From Wolfiporia cocos (lineage: Eukaryota; Basidiomycota; Agaricomycetes; Polyporales; Phaeolaceae), in contig JACCLO010000012.1 in NCBI GenBank assembly GCA_029448655.1, positions 1,364,001 to 1,428,000 of the forward strand: 64,000 nt of DNA. Reading direction: 5' to 3'. Shown here piece by piece: positions 46,947-58,048 of this stretch. Under the pieces are notes generated by a model. It saw nothing but the letters and a program-made list of their open reading frames with translations, had not been told where the DNA came from and did not search any database. The position numbers were made by a program, and so were the translations under genes. Numbering within the stretch: position 1 is the stretch's first letter; each line of letters opens with the position of its first letter.

Positions 46947-49714
46947 ACCCCGCGCCTGCCTCAAACTGAAACTCAAATCAATGAACGAACGGGGACGGAC
47001 TTGTGTTGTTAGAAGCCTACGACGATGACGACGACGATACGATGGTGATATAACTTAGGTCTGCTGTTTATTGCATCAACCGGTTTGTGTACATCCTTGC
47101 TCTTCCTCCTCCTGTGCCATTCTCCCCACGTATATATCCCTTCATTCTCGCAACTTTACCTTGACTGTCTGCATTCATATTTGCCACTGCCATTCTTATT
47201 GCCTGCGCTTGCTTGCTATGCCCTCTGTTCCAGCTGCTATGGCGCATGCGTACGTATGCTACACCCACCACACCACACGCACCCTCGCTTCCGCATGACC
47301 CTCCTTGTTCCATCGATGTCTCACTTGGTATAGTATACATAGAGTCGTAGCATACGCCGTCCGTTAGCTTGTATTGTCTGCCTGGTATAGTGTCGCATAG
47401 TGGTAATCGTTGCAAAAGTACGTAATCTAGTGGGCTTTTTGGTTCTCTGGATCTCCGTGCGTGAAAACTGGTGGGAGCGAGTTCGCGAGGGTGGTCGTTA
47501 CGGAATGGCGTGTGTGGCCGAGGCCGGGTGATGGTGAAACGGTTCTCTCGCTTGTCACCCACGGCCCCTCTGCCTTGCCTCTGCAGCCCGCGCCGCCGCC
47601 GCACACAGCCTTCGCCTTCCTCGTTTTGCCCGCCGAGAGCCGACCCCGTTCGCGGTACACGTAAAGGCCGGCGAGGCGAGTCGCTCTGGAGCCACAGCGA
47701 GGTCGCGTACGCGTCGCGCATGTGACCGCGTTCGACGATTCCGACGCCGCGTTGCCTGCGCGTGTCAGCCACGACCCCTCGCTCTCCCACCCGCGCGCCA
47801 TCGTGCGCCTTGGCGAGCAGCACGCCCGCTAGCCGGCGGGCCTCCAGCCGCTGATGGGCCCCGTCGTACCTCCGTGCGTCCGGCGACAGCTCGGATCGAC
47901 AGACTCCGTTCCTCTGGGCTGATCCATGCGCTCGTTGAATGCTGCTTCGATTTTTTGCGCACGTACGGATCGGCTCGCTTGCGCTTCGAGCGGCGCGTGC
48001 TGTAGGAATCGACGACAACGTGCGTGCGTGCATGCGTGCGTGCGTCTGGGGCAGGTTGCAGGCCTGGCACAGGTCCCACAATCCCTCGAGCCTCCTCACC
48101 ACCATAGTCAACGCGCTATGCCCGTCATGCAGCGAACGCGGGCATGCGGCGGCTGCTGTCGGTCAAAGGCCTGCGTCAGCCCTTGCGTTCTGTGAAGCCT
48201 TTCGGACTTTGGCGGCAGCTCGCTTTGTGGAAGCAACTCACTGTGACAGCAGCTCGCTCGTCTGCGGCCAACACGTTCAACATCGTTGAGGATCTCCCCA
48301 GGCCTTATATTCTCTCCTTGTTCTGTCGATGGTGGGCGTGTTCGCTCAGCCGCAGTCGCGCCGCTCTCACAAAGAGACGACTTCGATGAACTGGCACCGG
48401 TTCGGATTCGCGATAAACCGGGTCCGGGATGACAAGGCCACAGCGGGCTTCGTTGGCGCGCGTCACTGCTGGCGACTTACAGCGAGCTATCTCTAGGCGT
48501 CATGGATGTGCGTCTGCGTTCGCTTCGTGTCTCCGCAAAGTGAGACGGCGACTCTATGCTTGATGTATACCGCTTTGAGGACAAGGCGCATACATAGACC
48601 ATGGGCGTTCCCGACTAGGCATGCACCAAAACAAGATTCTCGACGTCTTCGAGGCCGTCCAGTCCAGCCTTCTCTATCACAGAAGTTGCTATCCATTACA
48701 TACAAAACGCGGAGTATGTCGGTCTGCCGGGGATATTAATGCCGATCTGGAGCCATATATGCGCTCTGACGCTCTGATCAGAGCCGCTGAGGACAGAAGA
48801 CCTCAACAACATGCTGGCTCACTGTCTGGCGCGGTTTCCGAGCAACTGATGGTCTTCTCGCACTTAGTCTCGGTGGCCTCACCTGTCTGTATGAGTCCGA
48901 TCTGGCGACGTTATGCTTGCATGTCTTAGACATCTTCGGTCCATGGTAGGATACTTGTCCGATGTCCGTGCCTTTGCCCTGCGCATGCGCTCAGTGCTCG
49001 ACTACTCTTCACGGCGTACGGCGTATCAGATATTCCGTGGCCGATTTCGGGTGTGTTAGCAAGCAATGCTTGGGCACGAGCATTGCTCGTGCACGAGGAC
49101 GCAAGGCGCATGGAGCAAGAGGCTGGCCCCTCGGTGCTTGGGCCAAGTAGCGACCAGATGACTTGTTCTCGTCTGCCTCTGATGTGCAGTCAATGTAATC
49201 CCGCTTAAGGGCTAGTGCGATGCTGGACGCCAAGTTGGCGTCAGGTGGTGGGTATCCGCAGCGCAGGTCTCGGATAGTCGCATCTCTGTGTGAACAGGCA
49301 CGCAGATTCGGACGATTGGAAATACACTATTGAGCTGTCGCCATGAAACGAGTGGACTGAACGGTGCGTCCTACCTCGATATCTGCATAGGGCTCAAAGT
49401 GCCTGTACATGCTGTCTCCGAGAGTAGCTATGTTATAGCAAACTCGTATGTGTGATGGAGATCTACTTAAAGCCGGCTTCCACAGCAGGACAACGGTAAG
49501 TACAAGACAAGCAAAGAGATGGACAACAAAAATTACCGAAAAAATTATACAACTTCCACAATGCTACTCTCACAATGCGGCCTCGCAACCGTCAAGTCAG
49601 CTGGGCTTTGGCGTGCCCAAAATCTAATGTGCCCGCTGATGATGGATATGCAACACCCCAACGGGTTCCGCTGCCTTGTCGTGTCGATTCGTTTCCGGTG
49701 AGTCTTCTCTCGGA
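46947..49714. other. Intergenic region with no supported gene
   Basis: After the bZIP 3' region lies 2.7 kb without a recognisable domain. A 347-codon minus frame (48111-47068) has a composition unlike a globular protein, no homologous motif and no supporting splice structure. GTGCGTGC-type microsatellite sequence occurs at about 48020-48045. Confidence 0.45.
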
Positions 49715-50651
49715 TCATGGTGCCGCTGCCTTCTCCTTCTCCTTTCCTCGTCCGCTCGACCCTGCCTCCCGTTCCCTTTCCTTTTCCTTCTCCTTTTCTG
49801 CCGCTATCGCACCGCTGGAGGCACTTGCAGTTGGGCCGTCGTCCACATATAGTGCATTCTCCTCAATATAGTCGACGACAGGCGCGGGCAGGAGGTAGCG
49901 CACGGACAGTCCGCGCTTCAGGAAGAGGCGGACCTTCGTGGAGGAGACGTCATTCTGGATTAGCTGATGGATGAGGTGGATATTGTGGCGCCAGCGCGAG
50001 AGGTTGTCGATCGCCTGGTCCATGTCCGCGCCTGCGCGCTCGACAATCAAAACGCCGTACCGGCCGAGGATGTGCTCCAAGTCCGGCTCGGACCACACGC
50101 CGGGCTCGCTCATCGTCGCGATGAGGTCCGAGCCCGCGAGGAGCATTGGTCGGACGTACTTGTGCTCGCCGGTCGGCGTCGTCACGCCGCCGCGGCGCGT
50201 ATTGATCTCGTAGTCGAAGTGGTCGAGGACGACCGCGGTGCGCTGGTACGACTGGTACGCCTCCCACGGGTCGACCATCAGCCAGCTCGACGTCTGCTCC
50301 GCAGCGAGGGTGCACATCGTTACTCTGCGCAGGCGGGGGTTACGCCCTGGCGGGCTGACTCTGGTAGGCGCCCACTCACCGATGGTGTGCGCTGAGCAGG
50401 CCCGGCTTCTTGTATTGGTCGCTGACGGGGCTGAGGTATCCGCCGACAATCTCAAAGTCGGTGTTCTGCCGAACATAATCGACCGCCATCTCGAACATCC
50501 GCAGGTGCAGGTACGTAACCGGGCTGAAGGACCCGCACGCGACGAGCACTATGGGCTGCTTGGCGGGGTTGCGTATCGTGGAATGGAGGCGGTGGGTGGG
50601 GAATTCATAGTATGGCGGGTTGGTGAAGGGGCACGATGGATCGGAGGCCAT
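49715..50651 (-). CDS. NMA1: Nicotinamide/nicotinate-nucleotide adenylyltransferase
   Basis: Two exons, 50651-50377 and 50324-49715, with a 52-bp GT-AG intron give 294 residues. The enzyme joins ATP and NMN (or NaMN) to make NAD+ or its deamido precursor. The nucleotidyltransferase signature GSFSPVTYLHLRMFE is near residue 40, with the T/HxxH-type His placed for ATP binding. Later come LMVDPWEAYQ, LLAGSDLIATM, RYGVLIVERAG and the second ATP motif SSTKVRLFLKRG. The length and motif order fit eukaryotic NMNAT. The C-terminus is a lysine/glutamate/arginine-rich low-complexity tail (KEKEKEREREAG) ending Ala-Ala-Pro. It is divergently placed from nothing obvious. Housekeeping role; fungi usually have one or two such genes. 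The symbol follows yeast naming. Confidence 0.92.
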
Positions 50652-51202
50652 GGCTGGGGAGGGGTAATAGGGGAGGTGCGGGAGGATGAGCTGAGACTAA
50701 ATGGCGGCTGACCGGGCTCTGGAGTAACGAAATTCCCACGGGTCAAGGCGCAGTACTAGGTGATCACGGAATTGCGGACCCGGGCGTTGCTGATAGGATG
50801 GTCTGGCGGCCGCGGATGATGCGAGCGAGCGACGGGACGCACAGGCGCGCATCAAAAATGCAAGACCACTCCGTTCGATCGCGCGGAGCCGCTTCCGACG
50901 TCGCAGCCCGACCATCGCGACGACACCCTCCTCGCACATACGTGCGAATTACCTGCCCTTTGCAGCGGTAGACGAAGATGACTGCAGATGACTACATATC
51001 ATGCAAAATGAAATGTCCGGCTTCTGCAGGCCACTGCAAGAACAAGTCTCAAGCTAAGCCCCTTGCTTCTCGTATACGTATACCGAACACCGGATGACCT
51101 AGTTAACAGCCTATGAGAGCCTATGTTGGTACGTATGCTGCAGATGGTATCGTCAGCACCTGACAGCCTGACAAAGGCTGCCGAATGAGATGGAAGGTTT
51201 CC
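50652..51202. other. Intergenic region between NMNAT and deacetylase genes
   Basis: It holds the NMNAT promoter (right of 50651) and the deacetylase 3' end region. No other coding signal. Confidence 0.5.
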
Positions 51203-53228
51203 TTATGTCCTCGTCCAGGCCTCCTGTCCCTTCACCCAAGTACTCAATACATCCCCCTTGCGGTCAAGCACGACAAGGTCGGCGTCAGCGCCCGGACGCA
51301 GCGTCCCCTTCTTATTTTCGATGCCCAAGCACCTTCATTGCATTAGCGCCGTGATCGGTATCAAAACAAGACGTCGACTCACTTTGCTGGGTTGTACGTC
51401 GCACATTTGATGGCTTCGCCCAAAGAGCAGCCAGTGAAACTGGAGAAGTTGCGGACACACTTGTCGAGCGTCACGACACTGTACATGCGTCGTCAATTTC
51501 GGAACAGGGTGCGAATATGACGCGATAGCGATGCGGACAAACTCACCTTCCCGCGAGCGTGTCTGTGCCCTCCAAGTACAGCTTGTCCCCTTCCTTGATG
51601 AAACGTTTGCCGTCACGCCACTCATGTGGGCCGTCCTTGAGGTTAGGATCAAGAATTTTCATCGCTAACAACATTCCGATATCGGGTGTCAGTCTGCTAT
51701 TGCGACGTCCAAGAAAAGACACCCACCATCCGTGATGAGAATGCACCCCTCCGGGTAAGAAGAATACGCGAGCTGTTCCATGCGACCAATGAGAACAGGG
51801 GAAACATGATCATACGACCGCACGCACTCGCACGGAATTAGGATGCGAGTGAATTCCGTCGACGATCATTTCATAGAACGGCCGCTCGACCCCGGCGCTT
51901 TTGCCCTTCACGAGTGGCAGGTCAGTCGACGTCGCCTTCAGTAGCGGCGTCTGCGGGGGCGTCTCGAGGTCATCGAACGCCTCCGACGTCGCCTTCGGCG
52001 ATTGTGGTCCCTTTAGGCTGGTGCGCCGGCCAATCGATCCCGAGCGCGAATGAGGGATTGTGCTAAACGGCGGGAAAGCAGGCGTCGCGAGATGTGGCGA
52101 TGCTCCGAGCAGTCCGATAATGGACGGGTCGCGGTGGTGCAGCTGCGGCATGGCGTTGAACAAATGCGTGATCAGACGAGCGCCCTGCTGCACCGCGTGC
52201 GTCGCAATGTCTGTGGTCGCGATGCTGTCCATGGGCGCGGTCAGGTGTGCCCTCCCATATGAGATAACTGACAGACGAACCTGTGTCCAATAGAGAACAC
52301 CACGCCGCGCTTGACGACCTCGTTGACGGTGTGCATAACGCCATCGATCTCCGGAGCGGCGGTGATGATGCGCACTCCGACGCCGTCAATACCGCTGCCA
52401 TCGGCCATGAGCCAATCCTCCTTGTCCGCGAGGTTGTCTGCGCCGTAGACGGCCTCGAACGATGCGAAGCGCTCGCGCGCAGTCACGAGGAATTGCGAGG
52501 CATGTGCGCCGCGCTTCGCGAGCTGGATGAACGGCCCTTCTGCGTGCCATCCGAGGAGCGTCGCAGACTTCGGCGCAGTGTATGGACGCAGGAGATGGAG
52601 AATGCGCGGGTAGAGGGACTTCTCTTGAGTCTATTGGCGAGCGTGATTAGAGAATGCTGTATAAGGAAGCATGGAGCACGCACGATGATCGTCGGGACGA
52701 GGCTGAGGGGAGGCGAACATGAGCAATCGTCATTGACGATAGTAGGCGTACGTACGAAGTGACACCTGTTTCAACTATCCTCTCGGCCACGACCTTCATT
52801 CCCTGCCGGTAGGCTTCATCATCTCCGTCGTATACGGAGAAGTCGAAGCCATATGCTCCGTTGATTTGAATGTCCATGAATCCTGGACTGATCGGAAGAA
52901 AGTGTCAGTAATCGTTCTAATCGATCATCATGACATAGGCTGTCCATTTTCAACGCATGCGTGCGCTCCCCTGGAATGCACGAACTCACCTCAGGATGTT
53001 TCCCTCGAGATTAATCACTCGGGCAGGACGCTCCTTCCTCGTAAAGAACGTGCGCTGCACAGCAAGAGCTTAATGTCCTCTCCGTGATACAACTCATAGA
53101 CGACTAACCTGAGCATCGAGGATCACTCCACGGCGCTCGTCGATCCAGAGGTCTTTCTCGACGAGACTACCGTCTTCGAGCGGTAGCAGGCAGTTCGTGA
53201 AGCAAATGAGGCCGTTGGGGGAAGTCAT
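51203..53228 (-). CDS. DAC1: N-acetylglucosamine-6-phosphate deacetylase
   Basis: The start ATG is at 53228 (MTSPNGLICFTNCLLPLEDG) and the stop at 51203-51205 after GQEAWTRT; several short introns interrupt it. The enzyme removes acetate from GlcNAc-6-phosphate, the first committed step in using chitin-derived GlcNAc and in amino-sugar recycling. It belongs to the amidohydrolase superfamily. Motifs in order are PGFMDIQINGAYGFDF near 52860, LLGWHAEGPFIQLAKRGAH near 52540 (metal-site Glu region), ITHLFNAMPQLHHRDP near 52150, MIVDGIHSHP near 51860, CILITDGG near 51745 (catalytic Asp) and KKGTLRPGADADLVVLD near 51290. An insertion of about 60 residues rich in Ser/Pro/Thr lies between the LHHRDP and VDGIH motifs. 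It looks fungal-specific and low-complexity. No GlcNAc kinase or deaminase is adjacent. Confidence 0.92.
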
Positions 53229-53673
53229 GGAGGTAAAGAAGATGGTGGTATGGGCTCAAAGACCAAAAGAGGCCCTGAGTCAAGCTCTGGCTCCCGACTC
53301 GGAGGAGCATATGGACGAAACGTTATCGGCCTGGCCAATCATGCGACATCCGTGAAGAACGTTGTTGCACAACCAATTTCTCGGACAAGGCTGTGTGGAC
53401 GGGCATGCTGAAGAGCGTCCCTGAGAGCAGGGACACAAGCTAGATGTCGATGTGTTGAGCAGGTAAACGAGCACGACAGGCTATCTCGAGTTACCGACGC
53501 GAGCGCGTAGTGCATGTAACAACGTCAAATCTCATCAGATCGGTTCGGTCTGATAGATCATCGAATCGATCAGGTCGGGATCTCAGCGCCTAATCCACGT
53601 CCAATGGTCACCGGCGCTTTACTGCTTAGCGCTCATACACCTCCACTCCATCGCGCTCTGCTTGAACTTTGAG
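53229..53673. promoter_or_regulatory. Divergent intergenic region (deacetylase / ISA2)
   Basis: 445 bp separate the two divergently transcribed starts. It must contain both promoters. No clear TATA box is seen; TCGATCAGGTCGGGATC-like half-palindromes near 53560-53585 are noted without assignment. Confidence 0.4.
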
Positions 53674-54524
53674 ATGTCTACGCTAACCTCTGCAGCGCTC
53701 CGTTCTGCGAGCTTGCACACGAGGAGACTCCTTCATCGCTCGAATCCTCAGCGTGCAAATCTCAGAGCCGAAAACCAGTCGCTCCATGCAGGCCTGCACG
53801 CCTCGGCTTCCGCCTCCGCCCGATTACTATTGACCTCGGCCTGTCGGGTTCGCGCATTCAGCACATCCTTTCCGTCTAGAGCCGTCGTAGCCCAGCACCC
53901 GCCTTCTCAGCCTACAGTCCTGCTAGCGTATCCATCTCCGTCATCTGTGCATGACGCTGCCGAAGAGGATGCAGACGAGCCGGAGGTAGACTTCGTCCCG
54001 CCCGAGGAAGCGACCATCGAGATTACTGACAGGGCGGCGGAGGTACGCCGCTGATATGAAACGGGCCTCGCTCAGCAGCAGAGGTTGACGTATTGCTGAG
54101 CAGCAACTCCGTTCAATCGCCAACCGCGAGAACAACCCGGATGCCGCACTAAGGATCGCAGTAGAAAGCGGAGGATGCCACGGCTACCAGTACAAGATGG
54201 AACTCGCGAAAGGTCGTCAGCCTGATGATTAGTACGTCGCTGGAGCGCGTCGTCCCGCTGCTGTGCTCACGTCTGACACCCTTAGTCATTTCTCGCACCC
54301 CATTGTGAAGCCATCCAACATTCTAGTAGATGCTGTGTCAATGGCCCTACTCAAGGGCTCAACAATAGACTTTGCGACGGAGCTCATTGGCAGCAGCTTC
54401 CGTGTCGCAGACAACCCACAGGTGAGCTGGTTTTTGGGTTCATGCACCCGGAGACCCTTCTCACATGGCATAGGCGAAGGGTAGCGGATGCGGGTGTGGT
54501 GTCAGTTGGGAGCTCAGGATCTAG
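53674..54524 (+). CDS. ISA2: Mitochondrial iron-sulfur assembly protein, A-type (ISA2)
   Basis: Four exons, 53674-54042, 54104-54231, 54286-54421 and 54474-54524, with short GT-AG introns give 227 residues. The first about 80 residues are Arg/Ser/Ala-rich without acidic residues, a typical mitochondrial presequence. The HesB/IscA core follows: ITDRAAEQLRSIA, then ALRIAVESGGCHGYQY with the first conserved cysteine, then a DFATELIGSSFRV stretch, and AKGSGCGCGVSWEL in the last small exon with the paired cysteines. Isa1-Isa2-Iba57 act late in mitochondrial maturation of [4Fe-4S] proteins such as aconitase and lipoate synthase. The last exon of 17 codons is easily missed but is required for the CGC motif. 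The residue pattern favours Isa2 over Isa1. Confidence 0.9.
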
Positions 54525-55165
54525 CCAGTGAGAGCTTCATGCGGTGAAGTGGACGTATTGATGCGCGAACATAATGTAGACTAGGACACAGTGTACAATT
54601 AATATTACTCAGCTACTCAAGACCAATCGACGACCTTCGCTCTCCCGTTCAAGGAGCTGATTTTGGAACGTCAAGACCTGCAGCCTTGTCAGGCTCCGAT
54701 TCTCGCATTGTCCCATCTTTCATAGAACCAACGCATGTCGTTTGACATGGCATGCCATTAAATACCTGATGCACCATTAATGGGGGAAGCGAAAGCTAAC
54801 CCTGATGTTGAAGTAATTCTTCCCTTTACATTAGCGGTATTCGCATGTGCGCACTTCATTCTCCGAATATAAACATCAACTGTCTATGTTTTCCTTTATG
54901 CTGATAGCCAGGTATTGTCGACCCGGTAACGTGAAGCAAAAGTGATGACTCAAGTGCTCAAGATTCCTATCAGTATAATCCTTGATAAGTCCTCGATGGT
55001 CAATTTCAGGCCAAGTCAGAGGGCCCTATTGAGAATTCTAGAGCTTGACACCAGGCGAACATGCTTCGTCAATGATGAGGCTCAAAGACAGAAGCTCCGA
55101 ATACTTTTGAATTCACATTCAACGATTTGATTCATCCTACTGCGCCTTCATCATTGTATTCTCTT
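54525..55165. other. Intergenic region between ISA2 and YCII genes
   Basis: Convergent 3' ends and AT-rich sequence. A 62-codon plus frame (54942-55130) shows no motif. Confidence 0.5.
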
Positions 55166-55616
55166 TCACATATACGCGGTGACGAAAGGCGAGATCACTA
55201 GCTTCTCTTTATCCCACTGGTCAAAGGGTTTCCACTGTTCAGCAGCATATTGAAAATGGTCGAAGAAGAAACAGAACTCACGACTCCGGATGTGTAGTAA
55301 ATATCCTCCTCTACAATTTTCCTCACGGCCTCGATGTTTGAAGCCTCATAGATGAGCACAGAGCCAACCATCTTCTTCTCGTCCGAAGTGAGGGACTCCG
55401 GGGTAAGCATCGCTCCCCCGAGCTCTGCACCATGATATCTATTCAGCAAGACGAGCGGCGGGCACCATGCAGACTCGTACTGATAATCCCGTCGCGGTGC
55501 AGATCCGCTGCCTTTTCCACGTGCTTCGGACGCACGGAAAGCCGGCGCTGAAACGCGTCCGGGTCGGTCGCGTCGGGTGCGTACACGATGAACTTGTGCA
55601 GCGTCTGGGTCGACAT
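55166..55616 (-). CDS. YCII-related domain protein, copy 1
   Basis: Three exons, 55616-55481, 55424-55282 and 55234-55166, with introns of 56 and 47 bp give 115 residues. The product is a single YCII-like ferredoxin-fold domain: HKFIVYAPDATDPDAFQRR, then RPKHVEKAADLHRDG with the family's histidines, then KLGGAMLTPESL, MVGSVLIYEAS, and a C-terminal WKPFDQWDKEKLVISPF. YCII proteins are small homodimers of poorly known function, some acting in degradative steps. The splice at the K of KLGGAM is needed to keep the domain continuous. It is the left member of a tandem pair with 56037-56488. Confidence 0.85.
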
Positions 55617-56036
55617 CGTTCGTGAGAGTGAGAGGAGAACACGAGCAGAAGGAGGCAGTGCGGCTCTCGAGATCGATCGAGCGGATGCAGATGGCTTAAC
55701 AGGTCTTTGAAAACGACCGGACTCAGGTCTTTGGCTGTCCCTTATACCCTAGGTTCATGGATGATTCAGCCCGAGCACACCTGACCGAGTCAAGCGGGAG
55801 ATGACGGGCCCCCAGATAGTGATTAGTAAGAGACATCCGGCGAATATACCAACATTGTGTTTGCTGGCCGAGCCGACGAATGATGTGCGAGTGCGGCACG
55901 AAGTCAAGATCATGCAGCAAGTCGCTGTGAACCGGCAGATTGCCTGACAACGTCGTCTCTGAATATTCTTAAACTCACAAGCTTGTCCTTGCAACAATCT
56001 GATTGACCCTACTACACATTCATCATTATATTCTCT

Positions 56037-56488
56037 TCACAAATGTGCGCTGACGAAAGGCAAAATCACCATCTTCTCTTTGTCCCACTGGTCAAAGTGT
56101 TCCCGCTGCTCAGCAGCATATTCTAAAATTGTCGAAGGATCAAGAGAACTCACAACTCCGGATGTGTAGTAGACATCCGCCTCTACCACCTTCCTCACTG
56201 CCTCGATGCTTTCAGCCTCACAGATGAACACAGAACCAACCATCTTCTTCTCAGGCGAAGTCAGGGACTCCGGGGTAAGCATCGCTCCCCCGAGCTCTGC
56301 ACCATGATATCTATTCAGCAAGACGAGCAGTCGGCACTATGCAGACTCGTACTGAGGAATCCGCCGCGGTGTAGATCCGCCGCGTTTTCTAGGTGCTTCG
56401 GACGCACGGAAAGCCGGCGCTGAGACGCGTCCGGGTCGGTCGCGTCGGGTGCGTACACGACAAACTTGTGCAGCGTTTGGGTCGACAT
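56037..56488 (-). CDS. YCII-related domain protein, copy 2
   Basis: Exons 56488-56353, 56296-56154 and 56105-56037 match copy 1 exactly in length (136, 143 and 69 bases), again giving 115 residues. The sequence starts MSTQTLHKFVVYAPDATDPDA and ends REHFDQWDKEKMVILPF. The frames are intact, so it may be expressed. Changes from copy 1 are spread along the protein, including Glu-Asn for Glu-Lys in the first helix and Cys-Glu-Ala-Glu in the MVGSV segment. The duplication includes about 200 bp of upstream sequence. Confidence 0.83.
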
Positions 56489-56782
56489 CGTTCGTGAGAG
56501 TGAGAGGAGAAGGAGAACACGAGCAGAAGGAGGCGGTGCGACTCTCGAGATCAGTCGAGCAGATGCAGATGAGAATCCGAGTCAGATAGATAGGAACGGA
56601 GTTCTCGAGATCATGTAACAGGTCTTTTAAAGTGGCCGGACTCCGGTCTGTGGCTGTCCCATAGGTTCGCAGATGATTCAGCCTGAGCACAGCTGACCAG
56701 CCAAGCGGGAAAGCACGCGATGACGAGGCCTCAGATAGTGATTTGTAAGAGGCATCCAGTGATTGAACCAACATTAGAGAGG

Positions 56783-58048
56783 TTTCGCAACGGCACCTTG
56801 CACCACTCGCATCGAGGCTACGGGTACCTCCTGATGCAACTGCGACTTGGCCAAGGCTACCTCTTCGCGAGCCTAACGTAACCTGTACACTTTGTTGAAT
56901 CTGTTGCAATTCGGGGTCTGCGGCGTTGCCAGGGCGCAGGATGGCGCGGCGATGGGCAAGCTAGCGGGTCGCTAGTGCTGCCGGTAGTGTACTTAAGCCG
57001 GGCGCGAGCAGAGTGGCTCGCCGCCAGTTTGTAACCCACCTACGTTCACTATCCTACAAAGGAGATTCGGCCCTGCGGCCACGGAATTTCCACAGAATCG
57101 CATTCAACAAAGTCACGGCATACATTCAGCGTAGTTGGCCGTGAAATTAGGTGAGTACTTGAGTCCTGGACCGTGGTAGTGCGGTCGATCCTCAAAATCT
57201 CACCGCATCCCACTACTTGAGGTTAATGTCCCACACGGTTTGCATGGCCTTTTGAAACTCCGCGGTGGCTGAAGCGCCGCGCCACTTCTTCGGCGCTTCA
57301 GCTACTGGTGCGACGCGAAGTCTTGGGCGCTTCAGCGACGCACGGCCATGAAGCGACACGATGGGAACCTCGGAATGGTTCTGACCATTTATTATGGGAG
57401 CATGCCATGTATAATATCATGGAGATAGTGCTGAGATGTAACCAATTGGTACTCCTATAGGAAGGTGTACAGTCAATTAATGTATCTGTACCTGATCACA
57501 TTGATGGACTGATGCTGGCGACGACGACCGCGCGTGTTCGTGACTGGCATAGTCCGGCGATCGACGTGGGTGTTGGAACGTTGATGTCCCATTGGACCGT
57601 GGCGGTTATCACTTGAAGTGCACGCTCAAGCTCAGCTTCATTGTCCTCCTCATCTTCATCAGCCTTTCGTTTTTTCCGCCTCCTTTCCCTCTCCTTCTCG
57701 ATGCGATTTTGACATTTTGCGGTAAGCTCCCATAAGCGGAATCCTTCTTGCGGATGGTGACATCAATATTAAGTGGTTTCTTCGCGTGACACTCAAAACA
57801 GGTGCCTGAACGTTGCAGACATCCACAGTTACTCGTTTCTGAACGTCTTAACTTATCTATAAGCTTCGAGGGCTTAGAACGGCCCACCGAGCCCAGCCAC
57901 CCTCCTGCGCTTCAGCCACCGCGGAGTTTCAAAGGCCATGCAAATCGTGTGGGACATTAACCTCAAGTCATCCCACTCTGCTCCATACCATCAAGAGCTC
58001 CATAACCAGCCGCTGATGGCAGGTTGAAACGCGTTGCAAAACCTCCCT
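56783..58048. mobile_element. Possible insertion splitting the second YCII promoter
   Basis: The homology between the two YCII upstream regions breaks at about 56780 and resumes at about 58049. The inserted 1.25 kb has imperfect inverted ends, GAGGTTTCGCAACG and the complement of CGTTGCAAAACCTC. No clear target duplication is seen and no transposase was found. It contains the Mutator-like element below. Confidence 0.45.
57215..57968. mobile_element. Mutator-like non-autonomous element (754 bp)
   Basis: Terminal inverted repeats of about 65 bp start ACTTGAGGTTAATGTCCCAC at the left, with the exact complement at the right end (two differences visible further in). A perfect 9-bp target duplication, CATCCCACT, lies at 57206-57214 and 57969-57977. 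Long inverted repeats with 9-bp targets are diagnostic of Mutator-like elements. The internal minus frame 57887-57609 is Lys/Arg-rich with Cys pairs (CGC...C..C), not a recognisable transposase. Confidence 0.9.

Larger units (their letters stand above)
55166..56780. repeat. Tandem duplication of the YCII gene and upstream region
   Basis: Two direct copies of about 0.8 kb: the genes plus promoter sequence with AACAGGTCTTT, GGCTGTCCC, ATGATTCAGCC and GATAGTGATT blocks. The distal part of the second promoter copy (GCTGGCCGAGCCGAC...GTCATGCAGCAA) is found at 58049-58113, pushed away by inserted DNA. Confidence 0.85.

Noticed and set aside
47068..48111. 347-codon minus-strand open frame
   Set aside because: The composition is unlike a globular protein, there are no recognisable motifs, and competing frames overlap it. 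GC-rich DNA makes such frames common. RNA evidence could revive it.
56037..56488. Second YCII gene as a pseudogene
   Set aside because: All three exons, splice sites and frame are intact, so I kept it as a gene.
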